Counted from the stretch's first letter, positions 27,730-38,362 are shown. The stretch: DNA of 64,000 nucleotides from Pseudomonadota bacterium (GCA_018241765.1 JAFEDD010000002.1:159778-223777), one strand, 5' to 3'. Notes: generated from the sequence alone by a model not told the origin. Made by a program: numbers and translations.

Positions 27730-29919
27730 TCAGCGGTTTGCGTTGCCGCGCACGACGAGGTTGACGCGATCGTGCTCGTGGCCGGCCGCGTCGAGCAGAC
27801 GTACGATGAACGTTCCTGGCTGCGGATGCCATCGCTGCGCGCCGTTGCCACAGCCGAGTGACTCTTCGTTCACCTGCCAGCACGACGCCACCGCGTCGTC
27901 GCCACTCGTCAGCGGAACGAATTGGTGCGCCATGGCGATGTCCGGATCGAGCGCGATGATGGCCCCGTCCGTCGGCGATGTAATGCGTGCGCCAACCTCG
28001 GGTGTGTCACGAGCCGCGACGGCGTCGCCCATGGGTTCGGTGCCGCGCAGAAACCATTCGCCTCGGCGCGGCTCGAGCCCGCCGTCGCCGTTGCGCAATG
28101 AAATCATGCGCCGTACCAGCGTGGCTGGCGGCAGTGGGGCCGGTCCCGCACCCCAGCGGGCGGCCGCAGCTTCCATGACATCGGCCCAGATCGGGCCGGC
28201 GCCGCTGATGCCGCTGACGCCATGCATGGAAGCGCCGCTCGCGTTGCCGACCCAGACCCCGACGGTGACCCGGGCATTGAAGCCGATCGCCCAGTTGTCA
28301 CGCATGTCCTTGCTGGTGCCCGTCTTCACGGCTGACCAATGGGAAAGCGCCAACGGGTTGTCGAATCCGAACGTGACGTAGCGCGCGCCGCGGTCGGCGA
28401 GCATGTCGGCGACGATCCAGGCACTGCCCGGCGAGAGGATTCGCGTGGATGCAACCTTCTGCGCTGCGGATCGCAGCGGCGTGAAGCGCAGCGCCGACAC
28501 GACGCCGCCTTGGGCGAACGCGCGGTAAGCATTCGTGAGGTCGAGCAAGGTGACGTCGGCGCTGCCCAGTGCCAGTGAAAAGCCGTAGTGATCAGGGTCT
28601 TCGTGCAACGTGCCCAGATCGGCGCGCTTCAGCAGTGCATGGGTGGCGTCGACTCCAACCAGCGTCAGTGCGCGGATGGCCGGGACGTTCAACGACGAGG
28701 CCAGCGCGGTGCGAACGCTGACCGGCCCGACGTACTCGTGCGCATAATTTTGCGGCGTGTACGCGCCGCCGCCGACGTCGACCGAGAATGGCGAATCGTC
28801 GAGCAAGGTTGCCGCCGTGAACAGCCGCCGGTCGATGCCGAGCCCGTAGATGAATGGCTTCAGGGTCGAGCCTGCCTGCCGCGGTGCGCGCGCGGCATCC
28901 ACTTCGCCGGCTTCCGACAGGCGACCCGATGAGCCGACATAGGCGAGCACTTCACCGGTCGCGTTGTCGAGAACGACGACGGCGGCATCGTGCGCATTGC
29001 GTCTGCTCAGTTGCGGCAGATGTCGTGCGATGGCTTCGCGCGCGGCGATTTGGATATCGCGTACGAGGCTGCTGCGACCCGCGCCGACAGGGACATATTT
29101 TCCGAGGTGCGGTGCGATGGATTCGCGATCGTCGCGCAGGCGGCCGATGCTGCCGAACCGGTCGAGCAGAAACGCAAGCGCCCCGCATTCGTTGCCCGGC
29201 GTGGCGTCAGGGCGTCCACTCATGCGAATCAGCAATTCGCAGGCGCGGCGCTCGATCACGGCGCGTGGCGCCTGCGGCGCTCGGATCAAGGCGGCGAGCA
29301 GCGCGGACTCGTTGCGATCGAGCCCGTGGGGCGCCTTGCTGAAGAGCCCCTCGGAAGCCGCCGCGATGCCTTTCAATTCGCCACGGTAAAAAATCCCGTT
29401 CAGGTAGGTTTCGAGTATCTGCGCCTTGGTCCACCGGGCTTCCAGGGCCCAGCCTGCCTGTGCCTGCGCGAGCTTCTGATCGAGACTGCGGCCGCCGCTT
29501 TGCCGTGCGAGCGACGGGTCGAGCAACGCGGCAACCTGCATCGTGATGCTGCTGCCGCCACGCACGATGGCGCCAGCGCGCAGATTGGTGATCAACGCCG
29601 CGCCGGCTGCGCGAAGGTCGACCCCACCGTGCTCGAAGAACCGCTGATCCTCGGAGGCGAGCACGGCATCGATCAATGCGGGGGAGATGGCATCGAGCTC
29701 GACCCAGGCACCCTGCCGCACCTTGTCGTCGATGCGGATGCGCTGCAACACCTCACCGTCGCGATCGAGCAGAAGCCGCTCGCTCGGTCGATGCGCGGCG
29801 CGCACCTGCTCGAAAGTCGGCACCGCGGCGCTCGCCATCGACGCCATGGCGATGCAGGCGAGGGCCGCGAAGAGGCACCGCACAGACGAACGATGCGATG
29901 TTTCGTTGCTTGCGGTCAC
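27730..29919 (-). CDS. pbpC: Penicillin-binding protein 1C
   Basis: 729 residues. It is a bifunctional peptidoglycan synthase anchored in the inner membrane. After an N-terminal membrane segment (LFAALACIAMASMASAAVP) comes the GT51 domain with EDQRFFEHGGVDLRAAGAAL and GGSSITMQVAALL, then the transpeptidase domain with GSTLKPFIYG (serine nucleophile), the SLN motif in ALASSLNVPAIRAL and VKTGTSKDMRD. The last 85 or so residues form the PBP1C-specific C-terminal domain (ITSPTDGAIIALDPDI). The start is GTG, overlapping the last base of the alpha-2-macroglobulin stop, the pairing also seen in E. coli (yfhM-pbpC). Confidence 0.95.
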   Translation of the reverse strand: MTASNETSHRSSVRCLFAALACIAMASMASAAVPTFEQVRAAHRPSERLLLDRDGEVLQRIRIDDKVRQGAWVELDAISPALIDAVLASEDQRFFEHGGVDLRAAGAALITNLRAGAIVRGGSSITMQVAALLDPSLARQSGGRSLDQKLAQAQAGWALEARWTKAQILETYLNGIFYRGELKGIAAASEGLFSKAPHGLDRNESALLAALIRAPQAPRAVIERRACELLIRMSGRPDATPGNECGALAFLLDRFGSIGRLRDDRESIAPHLGKYVPVGAGRSSLVRDIQIAAREAIARHLPQLSRRNAHDAAVVVLDNATGEVLAYVGSSGRLSEAGEVDAARAPRQAGSTLKPFIYGLGIDRRLFTAATLLDDSPFSVDVGGGAYTPQNYAHEYVGPVSVRTALASSLNVPAIRALTLVGVDATHALLKRADLGTLHEDPDHYGFSLALGSADVTLLDLTNAYRAFAQGGVVSALRFTPLRSAAQKVASTRILSPGSAWIVADMLADRGARYVTFGFDNPLALSHWSAVKTGTSKDMRDNWAIGFNARVTVGVWVGNASGASMHGVSGISGAGPIWADVMEAAAARWGAGPAPLPPATLVRRMISLRNGDGGLEPRRGEWFLRGTEPMGDAVAARDTPEVGARITSPTDGAIIALDPDIAMAHQFVPLTSGDDAVASCWQVNEESLGCGNGAQRWHPQPGTFIVRLLDAAGHEHDRVNLVVRGNANR

Positions 29920-32900
29920 TACGGGTCGATCTCGAAGGTTACGTTGCCGAGATCGCCATTGACTTCGGGCGCATAGAGCGCTTCGGCGTGCGTCGCCGGT
30001 AGCGCGAAGCGCCCCGGCGTCGTCAGCCGCAAGTCATAAGAGACGCTGTGCGAGCCCTTGCTGGCCCACTCGAACGAGGTGCGCACGCTCGTGAATGTGC
30101 GTTCGACATAGCGGTAGCCCTGCCAGGTGCGCGGCGGTTCGCTGATGTTGGCGAGTTTGGAGAGCCCGCCGAGCACGGTGCTTCCGGCCGGCACCGGGTC
30201 GTCGATGGCCAACCAGCCCACGCCGGTCTTGTTGTCGGCCGTGACGGTGACCTGGATGACGTCGCCCACGCTGTAGCGGCCGGGGCGCTTCTGCTGGACG
30301 GGCCGGAACGTCTTCGACAGGCCGATGCCGTTGTCGATGCGCCCGGTCAGCGGCACCGGCGCGCGCACCTGAGCGCGCGCCCAAGGCATGCCGCTACCGA
30401 GATGTTCGAGCGTCAACTCGCCGCCGTCGACGGGCCAGGCGAAGCGCAGCTCGCCTTCCGTGATGGTGTTGTCCCACACCAGTTCCTTCGTCTCGCCGCG
30501 GAACGTCACGCGCGTTCGCCCGTCGGCGCTGGCGAGTCGCGCGTACTTTTCCAGCGCGAAGGCCGCCCACAGATTGGCCTGCGTGCCGTAGAAATAGCCG
30601 CCGCGATGCATGCGGTTGTTCAGGCCGCGCAGAAGAGGCAGACGGTATTCGGCGAGTTCCTTCGTCTCGAGGCTCAGGCGGAACATGCGAGCCATCGTGT
30701 AGTCGTCGCTGCGCATGAAATACCAGCGGTTGTCGCTGCGCGCGATCGTGGCGACGCCGTTGTTGACGCGGATGTTGTCGCGCAATTCCGCCATCGCGGC
30801 ACGACGCAGTGCGGCGCGGTCGGCGATGTCGGCGCTGCGGTTCAGGATGTCGAGCCAGTCGGCGAGCGAAGCGGCAGTGAGTTTCACCGGGTCGACACGG
30901 ATCGTATCGAGCAGTCGCTTCGAGACTCGCCCGTAGCGCGAGAGCGCCTCCAGCGCGATCAGCTTTTCCGACAGCAGGTATTGACCGTCGGACGGCAGCC
31001 AGGAGCGGCTGGTCTTGATGTCGCCGGCGACGTAGCGCTCGAGTCCGCTCAGCATGCGTTCGCGCGCCGCATCCGGCAACTCCCAGGCCGCTTCGTTGGC
31101 TCCGGCCAGCACGAACGCGGTCAGTGCCGGATAACCTTCGTCGGTCGCGCCCGGGTAGTAGTGCGCGAGGCCCGCCGGGGACAGGTAGTTGCCCAGGGAG
31201 TTTGCGATGATCTCCCACGACGCGGGATCCTTCGTCCCCATCGCCTTCGTCATGCGCTGTTCGAGGCAGGCGAACGGGTAGCGAGCAAAGTAGGCGCGAA
31301 TGCCGCTGGTGTCGGTACCGTAGGTTCGGGCCAGCGACACGAGCAGTTCACCGCGATCGACGTTGGCATCCGGTTTGAGTCTGAGGGAACTCTTCCCCTT
31401 GATTTCGGCATTGGCCTCGGCGAGCGTGCGGATCGGCAAGGGGGTCTGCAACGTCTGCGTTACCCGCAGCGCGTCGCCACGCGCCTTGCCCTTTTCGTTG
31501 GCGGCGAAATTCCACGTCACGCTGCTGCCTTCGCCGGGGGCGATGACGTCCCACTGGAGGATGGCGCTCTGTCCGGCGCTGATGCGTTGCTCGCGCTTGG
31601 CGAGCGCTTTGCCCCCCATCTCGCCGCTCGCTTCGGCCGTGATTTCGCGCTGCGTGCTGTTGCGCAGCGTCACGGCTGCCCGATACTGGTCGCCGTGACG
31701 AACGACCGCCGGCAGACCCGAAAAGAGTTGCAGATCGCGTGTGCTGCGAATGCTCGTCTCGCCGGTGCCGAAGCGCTCTCCGTAGGCATCGGCCACGGCA
31801 ACGATACGAAACCGGGTCAGTGAGTCGTTGAGCGGTATCTCGACACTGGCTTCCCCGTTGCCGTCGGTCTGCACCGTACCCTGCCACAGAAGCAGCGTGT
31901 CGAAGAGCTCGCGGGTGCCCGCGCCGCGTCCGCCTGAACCGCCCGGCGGCAAGGCCTTGCGGCCGTAGTGGCGCTTGCCGATGACCTGCATCTGCGCCGT
32001 CGCGGTGGTGATGTTGTGATCGCGGCGCCGCATCATGGCGTCGAGCAGCTTCCAGGTGTTGTTGCCCTGCAGTTCGAGCAGCGCCTCGTCGATGGCGAAC
32101 ACGGCGAGCTCCGCGTTGTCGCCCGGCTTGCCGTTGTTGCTGCGGCTAACCTTGACTCGTACCTGAGCCTTGTCGCGGGTCTGGTATTCGCTCTTGTCCG
32201 ACGTGACCTGCACGTCCAGTCCGTAGCGCTTCCAGGCAACGTCGATATTGGTCAGTCCCAACTTGAATGCGGGCTTGCCGAGATCGACCAGCGCCGTGGG
32301 TGCCGGGCTGCCGAGGCGCCCGCGCACGAGCAGCGCCGAGACGTAGACGTTGGGGGCCCACTCTTCCTTGAGCGGCACTTCGATGATGGCATTCTTGCCC
32401 GCGAGGCGCGTCACGAAGCTCGACAGTACGCCACCATCGCGTTCGACGGTGACGAGCACGGTCGCCTCGCGGAATGGCATGCGAACCTGAAAGCGCGCCT
32501 TCTCGTTGGGCTCATAGCGCTTCTTCTCGGGCAACAGATCGATGCGATCGGAACTCTCGGATCGCCACATCCAGTCGTCACCGTTGGCAGCCCAGACGGA
32601 AGCGCTCGCGCTTGCGTGGCGTCCGCGGGCATCGGCGACGTCGGCAGTCAGTTCGACCTCCCCGGAGGCCGTCACGCTCGATGTGCAGGTGAAGCGACCG
32701 TTGCGATCGGTCGTCCCCTCGCAGAGGACGCCGAGGTCACGGCGCTCGTCGTTCGTCTCGTAGCTGTAGAAGCCGCCGATATTGCGTTTGCGGTAGGCGT
32801 TCCAGACGCGGTTGACGCCGCGAACCGCGAACTTGACGCCGGCGACCGGTTTGCCGGTGATGTCGGTGCTGACCAGGTGGTAGACGAGCTTGTCGCGTGC

Positions 32901-35165
32901 CATCGCCCAGTCATCCGTCCGGATACCGATCAGCGTGGCCGCCGGCCACAGAACGCTACGTGCCTGGGCCGTGTAGATCTCGCCGTTCGGGTCGCGATAT
33001 TCCAGGTCGGCGATCAGCGTGTGCGGACGCTTGATCGGTGACGTCACCAAAGGGACGCGGACGCCGCCGCCGTCCGACAACGTGACGGTCTGATCCTCGC
33101 CACCGGGCTGCCCCTTCGTCGAGGCACGCTTGCGCCCGTTGTCCGGTGTTTCATCTTCGGTCGGGGTGAAGCTGTACTCGGAGAGGCCATCGAAGCCGGG
33201 CCATGAGCGGGGATCGATGCGCGATCGCACGGTCACCACGTCACCGCTGGCCGGGCCGCCTGAAAGGAAGGATAGCCGCGCGTCAAAGGCGACCGTATCG
33301 CCCCCGATGGCATTGGCCTCGGGAATGCTCACTTCGGCCTTGTAGACGGGCAGCCGGAAGTCGGCGACGGTGAATCGTGCCGTCGTGCGCCCGTTGATTT
33401 CGATGCGGTACTGGCCGCGACGGGCGTTGTTTGGCAGGCGCAGCGTCGTCAGTGCATTGCCGCGCGCGCTCCATTCGAGCTTCAACGAACTGCGCTCGTT
33501 GTTGCCTTCGTTGATGATGGAGAGCGTCTTGGCGAGCTTCGAGACATCGGGCGCCGCCGTGCCGAAGCGGCGCTGGTCACGGGCGTAATGCTTCATGTAG
33601 ACCGTCTCGCCGGGCCGCAGCAGATTGCGCGGCAGCACCGTGTGCACCAGTTGCCGCCCTTCGCCTGCGTCGTCGAACTCATAGTCCCACGGCAGGTTGA
33701 ACCGCCATGACTCGATGCCGCGCGTCCAGTCGGTGCGGGTGAAGGCGATGTCGTCCCCGCTTTCGGCGAACACGAAATTCGGGCAGGCGTCGCGGTTTTT
33801 CGTTGACTTCGGCGTCAGCCGCGCCAAGCCGTCCCGATCGGTCCGTCCGCTGGCGATTTCGGCGCCCTTGCAATCGCGAATCCGCACCGTCGCGTCGGCC
33901 ACGACGCCGGCATCATTGAGGCGGGTGACCCACACCAGCGTTCCTGCCGATCCGACCTTCACATGGACGCCCAGATTGGTCACCAGCGCCACCGCACGGA
34001 CGTACATCGGCGCCTTCTTGCCAAGCAGCGATGCGCCGAGCGCGCTCGATTCGGCTTCGACCACATGCAGACCCGGCTCGGCGAGCGGCAGTCCGACCAC
34101 TTCGAATTCCTTGGCGCCGCCGGGGCTTGGCAGCGGCAGCGTCTTCGCTTGCGCGACGCCCCGCAGCAGCGAGCGGCCGCGCGCGTCCGCATCGCCCTTG
34201 GGCCGTTCGCCGAAGCCCGAATAGTCGGATTCTTCATCGTCCATCGAGCGATCGGCCTGCTGCATGCCCAGCGTCCGCGAATACCAGCGGATCATGTCCG
34301 CTTCGTTGGTCACGTGAAGCTTGCGGATCAACGCGGCCGTCCCGCTGCCGCTGGCGGCGGGCTCCAGGTTGCGAATGGTGAACGGCAACACCGGATCGGC
34401 GAGTCGTTCGATGATGCCGAAGCCGCGCGAGAATTTGACGAGCGGCGGGAAGGCGCTGGTGCGAATGGTGATCGCACGTTTCGAGGTCAACGGCGTGTTG
34501 GTACCTTCTTCCTTCAAATTCGGCGGAACGACGAGCGTGAAGCGGGTCTCCGGCGGCAACCGGCCGAAGTTCGCGCTGTCGGCATCGGTCTCATCGGCGC
34601 GGGGTGCGTAGAGTTTGCCGGCATCGTCGCGCAGGCGAAAGCGCTGCACGTCCTTGCGGTCGAGCGCACGGCGGATGTAGAGCTGCACCGGCGCCGCCGG
34701 GTTGCATCCCGACTTCGCGTTTTCGCGCGGGCAGCGCAACTCGAGCCAATCGTCATCGCGCACCTTGTAGCGCAGTGTCTCGACGGCCTGGCGCGTGGCC
34801 GCGCTGGCCGCATCCCAGCGGATCTGCACCGCCGCGCCCGTCGGCAATGTCTGGTTGCACCGGAAGGCGATCCAGTTTTCGGCATTGTCGATGCCTGAGG
34901 CTTTCAGCGCCTCGGCCTTCCTCGCGCCACCGATCACGCGAACCTCGACCGCCGAGCGCACCCCTTCGACGTCGCAAAACACGTGAGCGATGAAGGTCTT
35001 GGCGTCGACCGGCCCCTTGGCGCGGAAGAGAAAGACTTGCTGTTCGTCGATGTCGACGGCGCCGGTTGCCGGGATGCTCTCGGCGAGCGGTGGCAAGGCG
35101 GCGAGGGCCATGCCCGGCAGGACGGCAACGGCGGCGAGGAAAAGGGAGCGTAGGGCGTGGAGCAT
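29919..35165 (-). CDS. Bacterial alpha-2-macroglobulin family protein
   Basis: 1748 residues from the ATG at 35165 (MLHALRSLFL). The frame is open 360 bases upstream, but that part overlaps recG and is not family-like. The signal peptide ends near MALAALPP. No lipobox cysteine is seen, so unlike E. coli YfhM it may be soluble in the periplasm or held another way. Macroglobulin domains follow, and the thioester motif CLEQ lies near residue 1300 in a helical toroid domain. Such proteins trap attacking proteases while the partner PBP1C repairs the wall. The start site and the lack of a lipobox are the uncertain points. Confidence 0.92.
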   Translation of the reverse strand: MLHALRSLFLAAVAVLPGMALAALPPLAESIPATGAVDIDEQQVFLFRAKGPVDAKTFIAHVFCDVEGVRSAVEVRVIGGARKAEALKASGIDNAENWIAFRCNQTLPTGAAVQIRWDAASAATRQAVETLRYKVRDDDWLELRCPRENAKSGCNPAAPVQLYIRRALDRKDVQRFRLRDDAGKLYAPRADETDADSANFGRLPPETRFTLVVPPNLKEEGTNTPLTSKRAITIRTSAFPPLVKFSRGFGIIERLADPVLPFTIRNLEPAASGSGTAALIRKLHVTNEADMIRWYSRTLGMQQADRSMDDEESDYSGFGERPKGDADARGRSLLRGVAQAKTLPLPSPGGAKEFEVVGLPLAEPGLHVVEAESSALGASLLGKKAPMYVRAVALVTNLGVHVKVGSAGTLVWVTRLNDAGVVADATVRIRDCKGAEIASGRTDRDGLARLTPKSTKNRDACPNFVFAESGDDIAFTRTDWTRGIESWRFNLPWDYEFDDAGEGRQLVHTVLPRNLLRPGETVYMKHYARDQRRFGTAAPDVSKLAKTLSIINEGNNERSSLKLEWSARGNALTTLRLPNNARRGQYRIEINGRTTARFTVADFRLPVYKAEVSIPEANAIGGDTVAFDARLSFLSGGPASGDVVTVRSRIDPRSWPGFDGLSEYSFTPTEDETPDNGRKRASTKGQPGGEDQTVTLSDGGGVRVPLVTSPIKRPHTLIADLEYRDPNGEIYTAQARSVLWPAATLIGIRTDDWAMARDKLVYHLVSTDITGKPVAGVKFAVRGVNRVWNAYRKRNIGGFYSYETNDERRDLGVLCEGTTDRNGRFTCTSSVTASGEVELTADVADARGRHASASASVWAANGDDWMWRSESSDRIDLLPEKKRYEPNEKARFQVRMPFREATVLVTVERDGGVLSSFVTRLAGKNAIIEVPLKEEWAPNVYVSALLVRGRLGSPAPTALVDLGKPAFKLGLTNIDVAWKRYGLDVQVTSDKSEYQTRDKAQVRVKVSRSNNGKPGDNAELAVFAIDEALLELQGNNTWKLLDAMMRRRDHNITTATAQMQVIGKRHYGRKALPPGGSGGRGAGTRELFDTLLLWQGTVQTDGNGEASVEIPLNDSLTRFRIVAVADAYGERFGTGETSIRSTRDLQLFSGLPAVVRHGDQYRAAVTLRNSTQREITAEASGEMGGKALAKREQRISAGQSAILQWDVIAPGEGSSVTWNFAANEKGKARGDALRVTQTLQTPLPIRTLAEANAEIKGKSSLRLKPDANVDRGELLVSLARTYGTDTSGIRAYFARYPFACLEQRMTKAMGTKDPASWEIIANSLGNYLSPAGLAHYYPGATDEGYPALTAFVLAGANEAAWELPDAARERMLSGLERYVAGDIKTSRSWLPSDGQYLLSEKLIALEALSRYGRVSKRLLDTIRVDPVKLTAASLADWLDILNRSADIADRAALRRAAMAELRDNIRVNNGVATIARSDNRWYFMRSDDYTMARMFRLSLETKELAEYRLPLLRGLNNRMHRGGYFYGTQANLWAAFALEKYARLASADGRTRVTFRGETKELVWDNTITEGELRFAWPVDGGELTLEHLGSGMPWARAQVRAPVPLTGRIDNGIGLSKTFRPVQQKRPGRYSVGDVIQVTVTADNKTGVGWLAIDDPVPAGSTVLGGLSKLANISEPPRTWQGYRYVERTFTSVRTSFEWASKGSHSVSYDLRLTTPGRFALPATHAEALYAPEVNGDLGNVTFEIDP

Positions 35166-35283
35166 GGATTCGGCGGAGGATGCAGTGAGAGGGAAGAGAT
35201 GGGTGGGCGAAAGCTCGATCGCGCTCCGAGATGCTTTTCTACCCTGAAGCGCGCGCCACGGCAATGGCGGCAACGCCGTCGGC

Positions 35284-37437
35284 GTGACTGACGCGTTGCT
35301 CGCTACACTCGGTCGCGTGAGTGCGAAGGACGACACCGAACAGACGTATTTGCCCCCCGCATTGCGACCTCGGCTCGCGCGGCTCGGCATTGCACATCTG
35401 CGAGACCTGTTGCTGCACCTGCCCCTCAGGTATGAAGACCAGACCCAGCGGCGCACGATCGCGGATCTGGCGGCGGGTGACGCGGTGATCGTCGAGGGCA
35501 TCGTCGAGCACGCCGAAGTGGTCAACCGGCCGCGACGACAACTCGTCGTGCTGCTGCGCGAGGCCGGCCCCGAAACGGCGCAGCCTTGGCAGGCCCGTCT
35601 GACGCTGCGCTACTTCAATTTCTACCCGGCGCTGGTCCAGCGGCTGCGGGTGGGGGCGAACGTCCGTGTTTTCGGCGAGGTGCGCGAGGGTCGGTTCGGT
35701 CTGGAAATGATCCACCCGGTGTTCAAACCGCAGGCCGGCACTGAGCACACGGAGGCGGAGACGGCCACACCGGAACTGACGCCGATCTATCCGAGCACGG
35801 CCGGTGTGCCGCAGGCGGCGCTGCGCACGCTGATCGGCAAGGCGCTGCGGGTCGAGTCATGGCGGCGGGAATACCTGCCGCCATCATTCGTCGCGGCCCT
35901 CGGTTTGCCCTCCTGGGGTGAAGTCATGACGACGCTGCATACGCCGTCGCGCGACATCCCCGCTGCCATGCTCGATGCAGGCACGCATCCGGCATGGCGA
36001 CGGGTCAAGTTCGATGAACTGCTGGCGCAGCAGCTTGCGCTGCGTGATACCAGGGTGCTCCTCGCGCGGGAGCAGGCGCCCGCCGTGTCGGGCGCCGGGG
36101 ACTTGGGACGGCGACTGCGCGAGCGCCTGCCGTTCCGGCTGACGGTGGCGCAGGAGCGATCGCTTGCCGAAGTGCTGGCCGATCTCGGTCGCACGCAGCC
36201 GATGACGCGCCTCCTGCAGGGGGACGTCGGCAGCGGCAAGACGGTGGTCGCCGCGCTGGCGGCGTTGATGGCGGTCGAGTCGGGGTGGCAGGTTGCCTTC
36301 ATGGCACCGACCGAGCTTTTGGCGGAACAGCACTTCAACAAGCTCCGCCACTGGCTCGACGCGCTGTCGGTCAGTCTGGTCTGGCTCTCGGGCAGTCTCG
36401 CCGCCGCTGAATTGAAGGCGGCACAGAAGGCCTGTCAGTCGGGGGCGGCGCAGATTGCCGTGGGCACCCATGCGCTGTTCCAGAAGAAGGTGCGCTTCGC
36501 GCGGCTCGGTCTGGTCGTCGTGGATGAGCAGCATCGCTTTGGTGTCGAGCAGCGGCTCGCGTTGCGCAGTCGCGGTCAGGCCGATTGCGAGCGTGTCTTG
36601 GCGCCGCACCAACTGATGATGAGCGCGACGCCGATTCCGCGTTCGCTTGCCATGAGCTACTACGCCGATCTCGACGTGTCGGTCATCGATGAACTGCCGG
36701 GCGGACGGCAACCGATCACAACCAAGCTCGTCCGCGAACAGAGGCGCACGGAAGTCATCGGTCGCATTCATGATGCCGTGCGCGACGGGGCCCAGGCCTA
36801 CTGGGTGTGCCCGCTGATCGACGAGAGCGAAAAGCTCGCCGCGCAGGACATCGAGCTGCAGAACGCCACGGCGCTGTATGAGGAGTTGACCGCGGCGATG
36901 CCCGATGTGCGCGTCGCGCTGCTGCACGGGCGCATGAAGACCGATGAGAAGGCCGCGATCATGGCGGACTTCGTGGCCAATCGCATTCAGGTATTGGTGG
37001 CCACCACGGTGATCGAGGTCGGCGTCGATGTGCCAAACGCAAGCTGGATGGTCATCGAACACGCCGAGCGTTTCGGCCTCGCGCAACTGCATCAACTACG
37101 CGGCAGGGTTGGGCGCGGCAGCGTCGCATCCACGTGCATCCTGCTGTTCGGTGATCGTTTGTCTGACACGGCCCGGCAACGACTGAAAGTGATCTACGAG
37201 ACGACCGACGGCTTCACCATCGCGCGCGAGGATCTGCGCATCCGTGGCCCCGGCGAGTTGCTCGGCCCAAGACAGTCGGGGCTGCCCTCGCTGCGCTACG
37301 CCAACATCGAGAACGATCTCGATCTGCTCGAGGCTGCCCGCGATGCCTGCGCGCAACTGGAGCGGGATTCGACGTTCGACAAGGCCGCGTTTCTCGGGCG
37401 ATGGTTGCAGCATCGGGCGGAGTATGCGCGGGCGTAG
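35284..37437 (+). CDS. recG: ATP-dependent DNA helicase RecG
   Basis: 717 residues. RecG reverses stalled replication forks and acts on branched DNA. An N-terminal wedge/OB domain (YFNFYPALVQRLRVGANVRV) precedes the SF2 motor: Walker A LLQGDVGSGKTVVAALAALM near residue 315, LVVVDEQHRFGVEQR near residue 410, MSATPIPRSLAMSYYADLDV and QLHQLRGRVGRGS near residue 603. The start is GTG at 35284; upstream lies the divergent macroglobulin gene. Confidence 0.96.
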   Translation: MTDALLATLGRVSAKDDTEQTYLPPALRPRLARLGIAHLRDLLLHLPLRYEDQTQRRTIADLAAGDAVIVEGIVEHAEVVNRPRRQLVVLLREAGPETAQPWQARLTLRYFNFYPALVQRLRVGANVRVFGEVREGRFGLEMIHPVFKPQAGTEHTEAETATPELTPIYPSTAGVPQAALRTLIGKALRVESWRREYLPPSFVAALGLPSWGEVMTTLHTPSRDIPAAMLDAGTHPAWRRVKFDELLAQQLALRDTRVLLAREQAPAVSGAGDLGRRLRERLPFRLTVAQERSLAEVLADLGRTQPMTRLLQGDVGSGKTVVAALAALMAVESGWQVAFMAPTELLAEQHFNKLRHWLDALSVSLVWLSGSLAAAELKAAQKACQSGAAQIAVGTHALFQKKVRFARLGLVVVDEQHRFGVEQRLALRSRGQADCERVLAPHQLMMSATPIPRSLAMSYYADLDVSVIDELPGGRQPITTKLVREQRRTEVIGRIHDAVRDGAQAYWVCPLIDESEKLAAQDIELQNATALYEELTAAMPDVRVALLHGRMKTDEKAAIMADFVANRIQVLVATTVIEVGVDVPNASWMVIEHAERFGLAQLHQLRGRVGRGSVASTCILLFGDRLSDTARQRLKVIYETTDGFTIAREDLRIRGPGELLGPRQSGLPSLRYANIENDLDLLEAARDACAQLERDSTFDKAAFLGRWLQHRAEYARA

Positions 37438-37505
37438 CCATCTCCTTCCCGTGTGAAGAACTCGATTGTTGCGACCGCGTCTCCACGCATAGCGCGCGGA
37501 ATAGG

Positions 37506-37664
37506 CTCGCCGCTTGCGTTGCAACACTACGCGTTCAAGCAACCCTCCGCGTTCCACTTGGTTTTCGGGGTTCGCTGTTTTGACGAATGGGGCAACTGCT
37601 CGCACATAAAATTTCTGACGGACTCCCTCGATTCCACTTCGTTGCATCGAGGCTACGCTTGCTG
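37506..37664. repeat. Partial copy of the 42 kb repeat, ending in a REP palindrome
   Basis: From CTCGCCGCTTGCGTTGC to the REP palindrome, this 159-base stretch matches 42604-42764 with many substitutions. The REP part (37626-37664) is CCTCGAT-13 bases-ATCGAGG followed by CTACGCTTGCTG. It fills most of the 235-base gap between recG and the SH3 gene. Confidence 0.75.
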
Positions 37665-37672
37665 TTGATTTC

Positions 37673-38362
37673 GTGATTCGATACGGCCGGTCGGTGAGAA
37701 TTTCTTTTCTAGCCATTCCATTTGCGTGCGTCATTACCCCTTGTAATGCCACCGCCCGGCAGCCGGATGAGCAGCGGCAGACGTGCTCAATCGCCGCCTA
37801 CGTCACGGAAACCGACCCTCGCGGGTTGAACGTTCGCGCCGCACCGAGCGCAGGGAGCCGAGTGCTCGGAAAGATTGCGCCGCGACACGTCGAGGCGGCC
37901 GACCCGACCTTGGTGGCGCTGCCCGAGGTGCGCGTCACTGCGGGCGAGCGAGGGTGGTTTCTCGTCGAAGGCGCGCACGACAACCCCGCGCTGATGGGAG
38001 GTGAGCATCGTGTGCGCGCCATGTACTCGGGGCGTGGGTGGGTCAGCGGCAGCCGGCTCACGGTAAAGTCGCAGGCCGAGGCGGCGCGGCTTGGTCCCGC
38101 CAAGAATGCTGAGGTGGCGTTCGTTGGCGGAACGGCATTCGGGTTCGACAGTCTTGGTGACAACGCGCCTTCACTCGTTGCCTGTCGCGGAACTTGGGCC
38201 CAGGTGCAATACTCGTTGAGCGGTCTGGATGCTGAGGCTCTGCGTTCGATTCGACTCAATCCGAAGGCGCGAGTCGGTGCGCCATCGGGACATGTTCGGG
38301 GTTGGCTGAACCGGCTATGTGATGTCCAGGAGACCTCGTGCGACGGCCTGTCGGATGAGTGA
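37673..38362 (+). CDS. Secreted SH3-domain protein, function unknown
   Basis: 229 residues. An N-terminal signal-like segment (ISFLAIPFACVITPCNATA) is followed by a bacterial SH3 domain opening with VTETDPRGLNVRAAPSAGSR (the typical LNVRxxPS core). A second half, from about residue 140 (PAKNAEVAFVGGTAFGFDSL), contains four cysteines in all with the N-terminal region (ACRGT, LCDV, SCDG). The start is GTG at 37673; GTG seven codons later is equally plausible. It is a monocistronic insertion between recG and prfA. The SH3 domain suggests cell-wall or periplasmic ligand binding; no enzyme domain is visible. Confidence 0.7.
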   Translation: MIRYGRSVRISFLAIPFACVITPCNATARQPDEQRQTCSIAAYVTETDPRGLNVRAAPSAGSRVLGKIAPRHVEAADPTLVALPEVRVTAGERGWFLVEGAHDNPALMGGEHRVRAMYSGRGWVSGSRLTVKSQAEAARLGPAKNAEVAFVGGTAFGFDSLGDNAPSLVACRGTWAQVQYSLSGLDAEALRSIRLNPKARVGAPSGHVRGWLNRLCDVQETSCDGLSDE

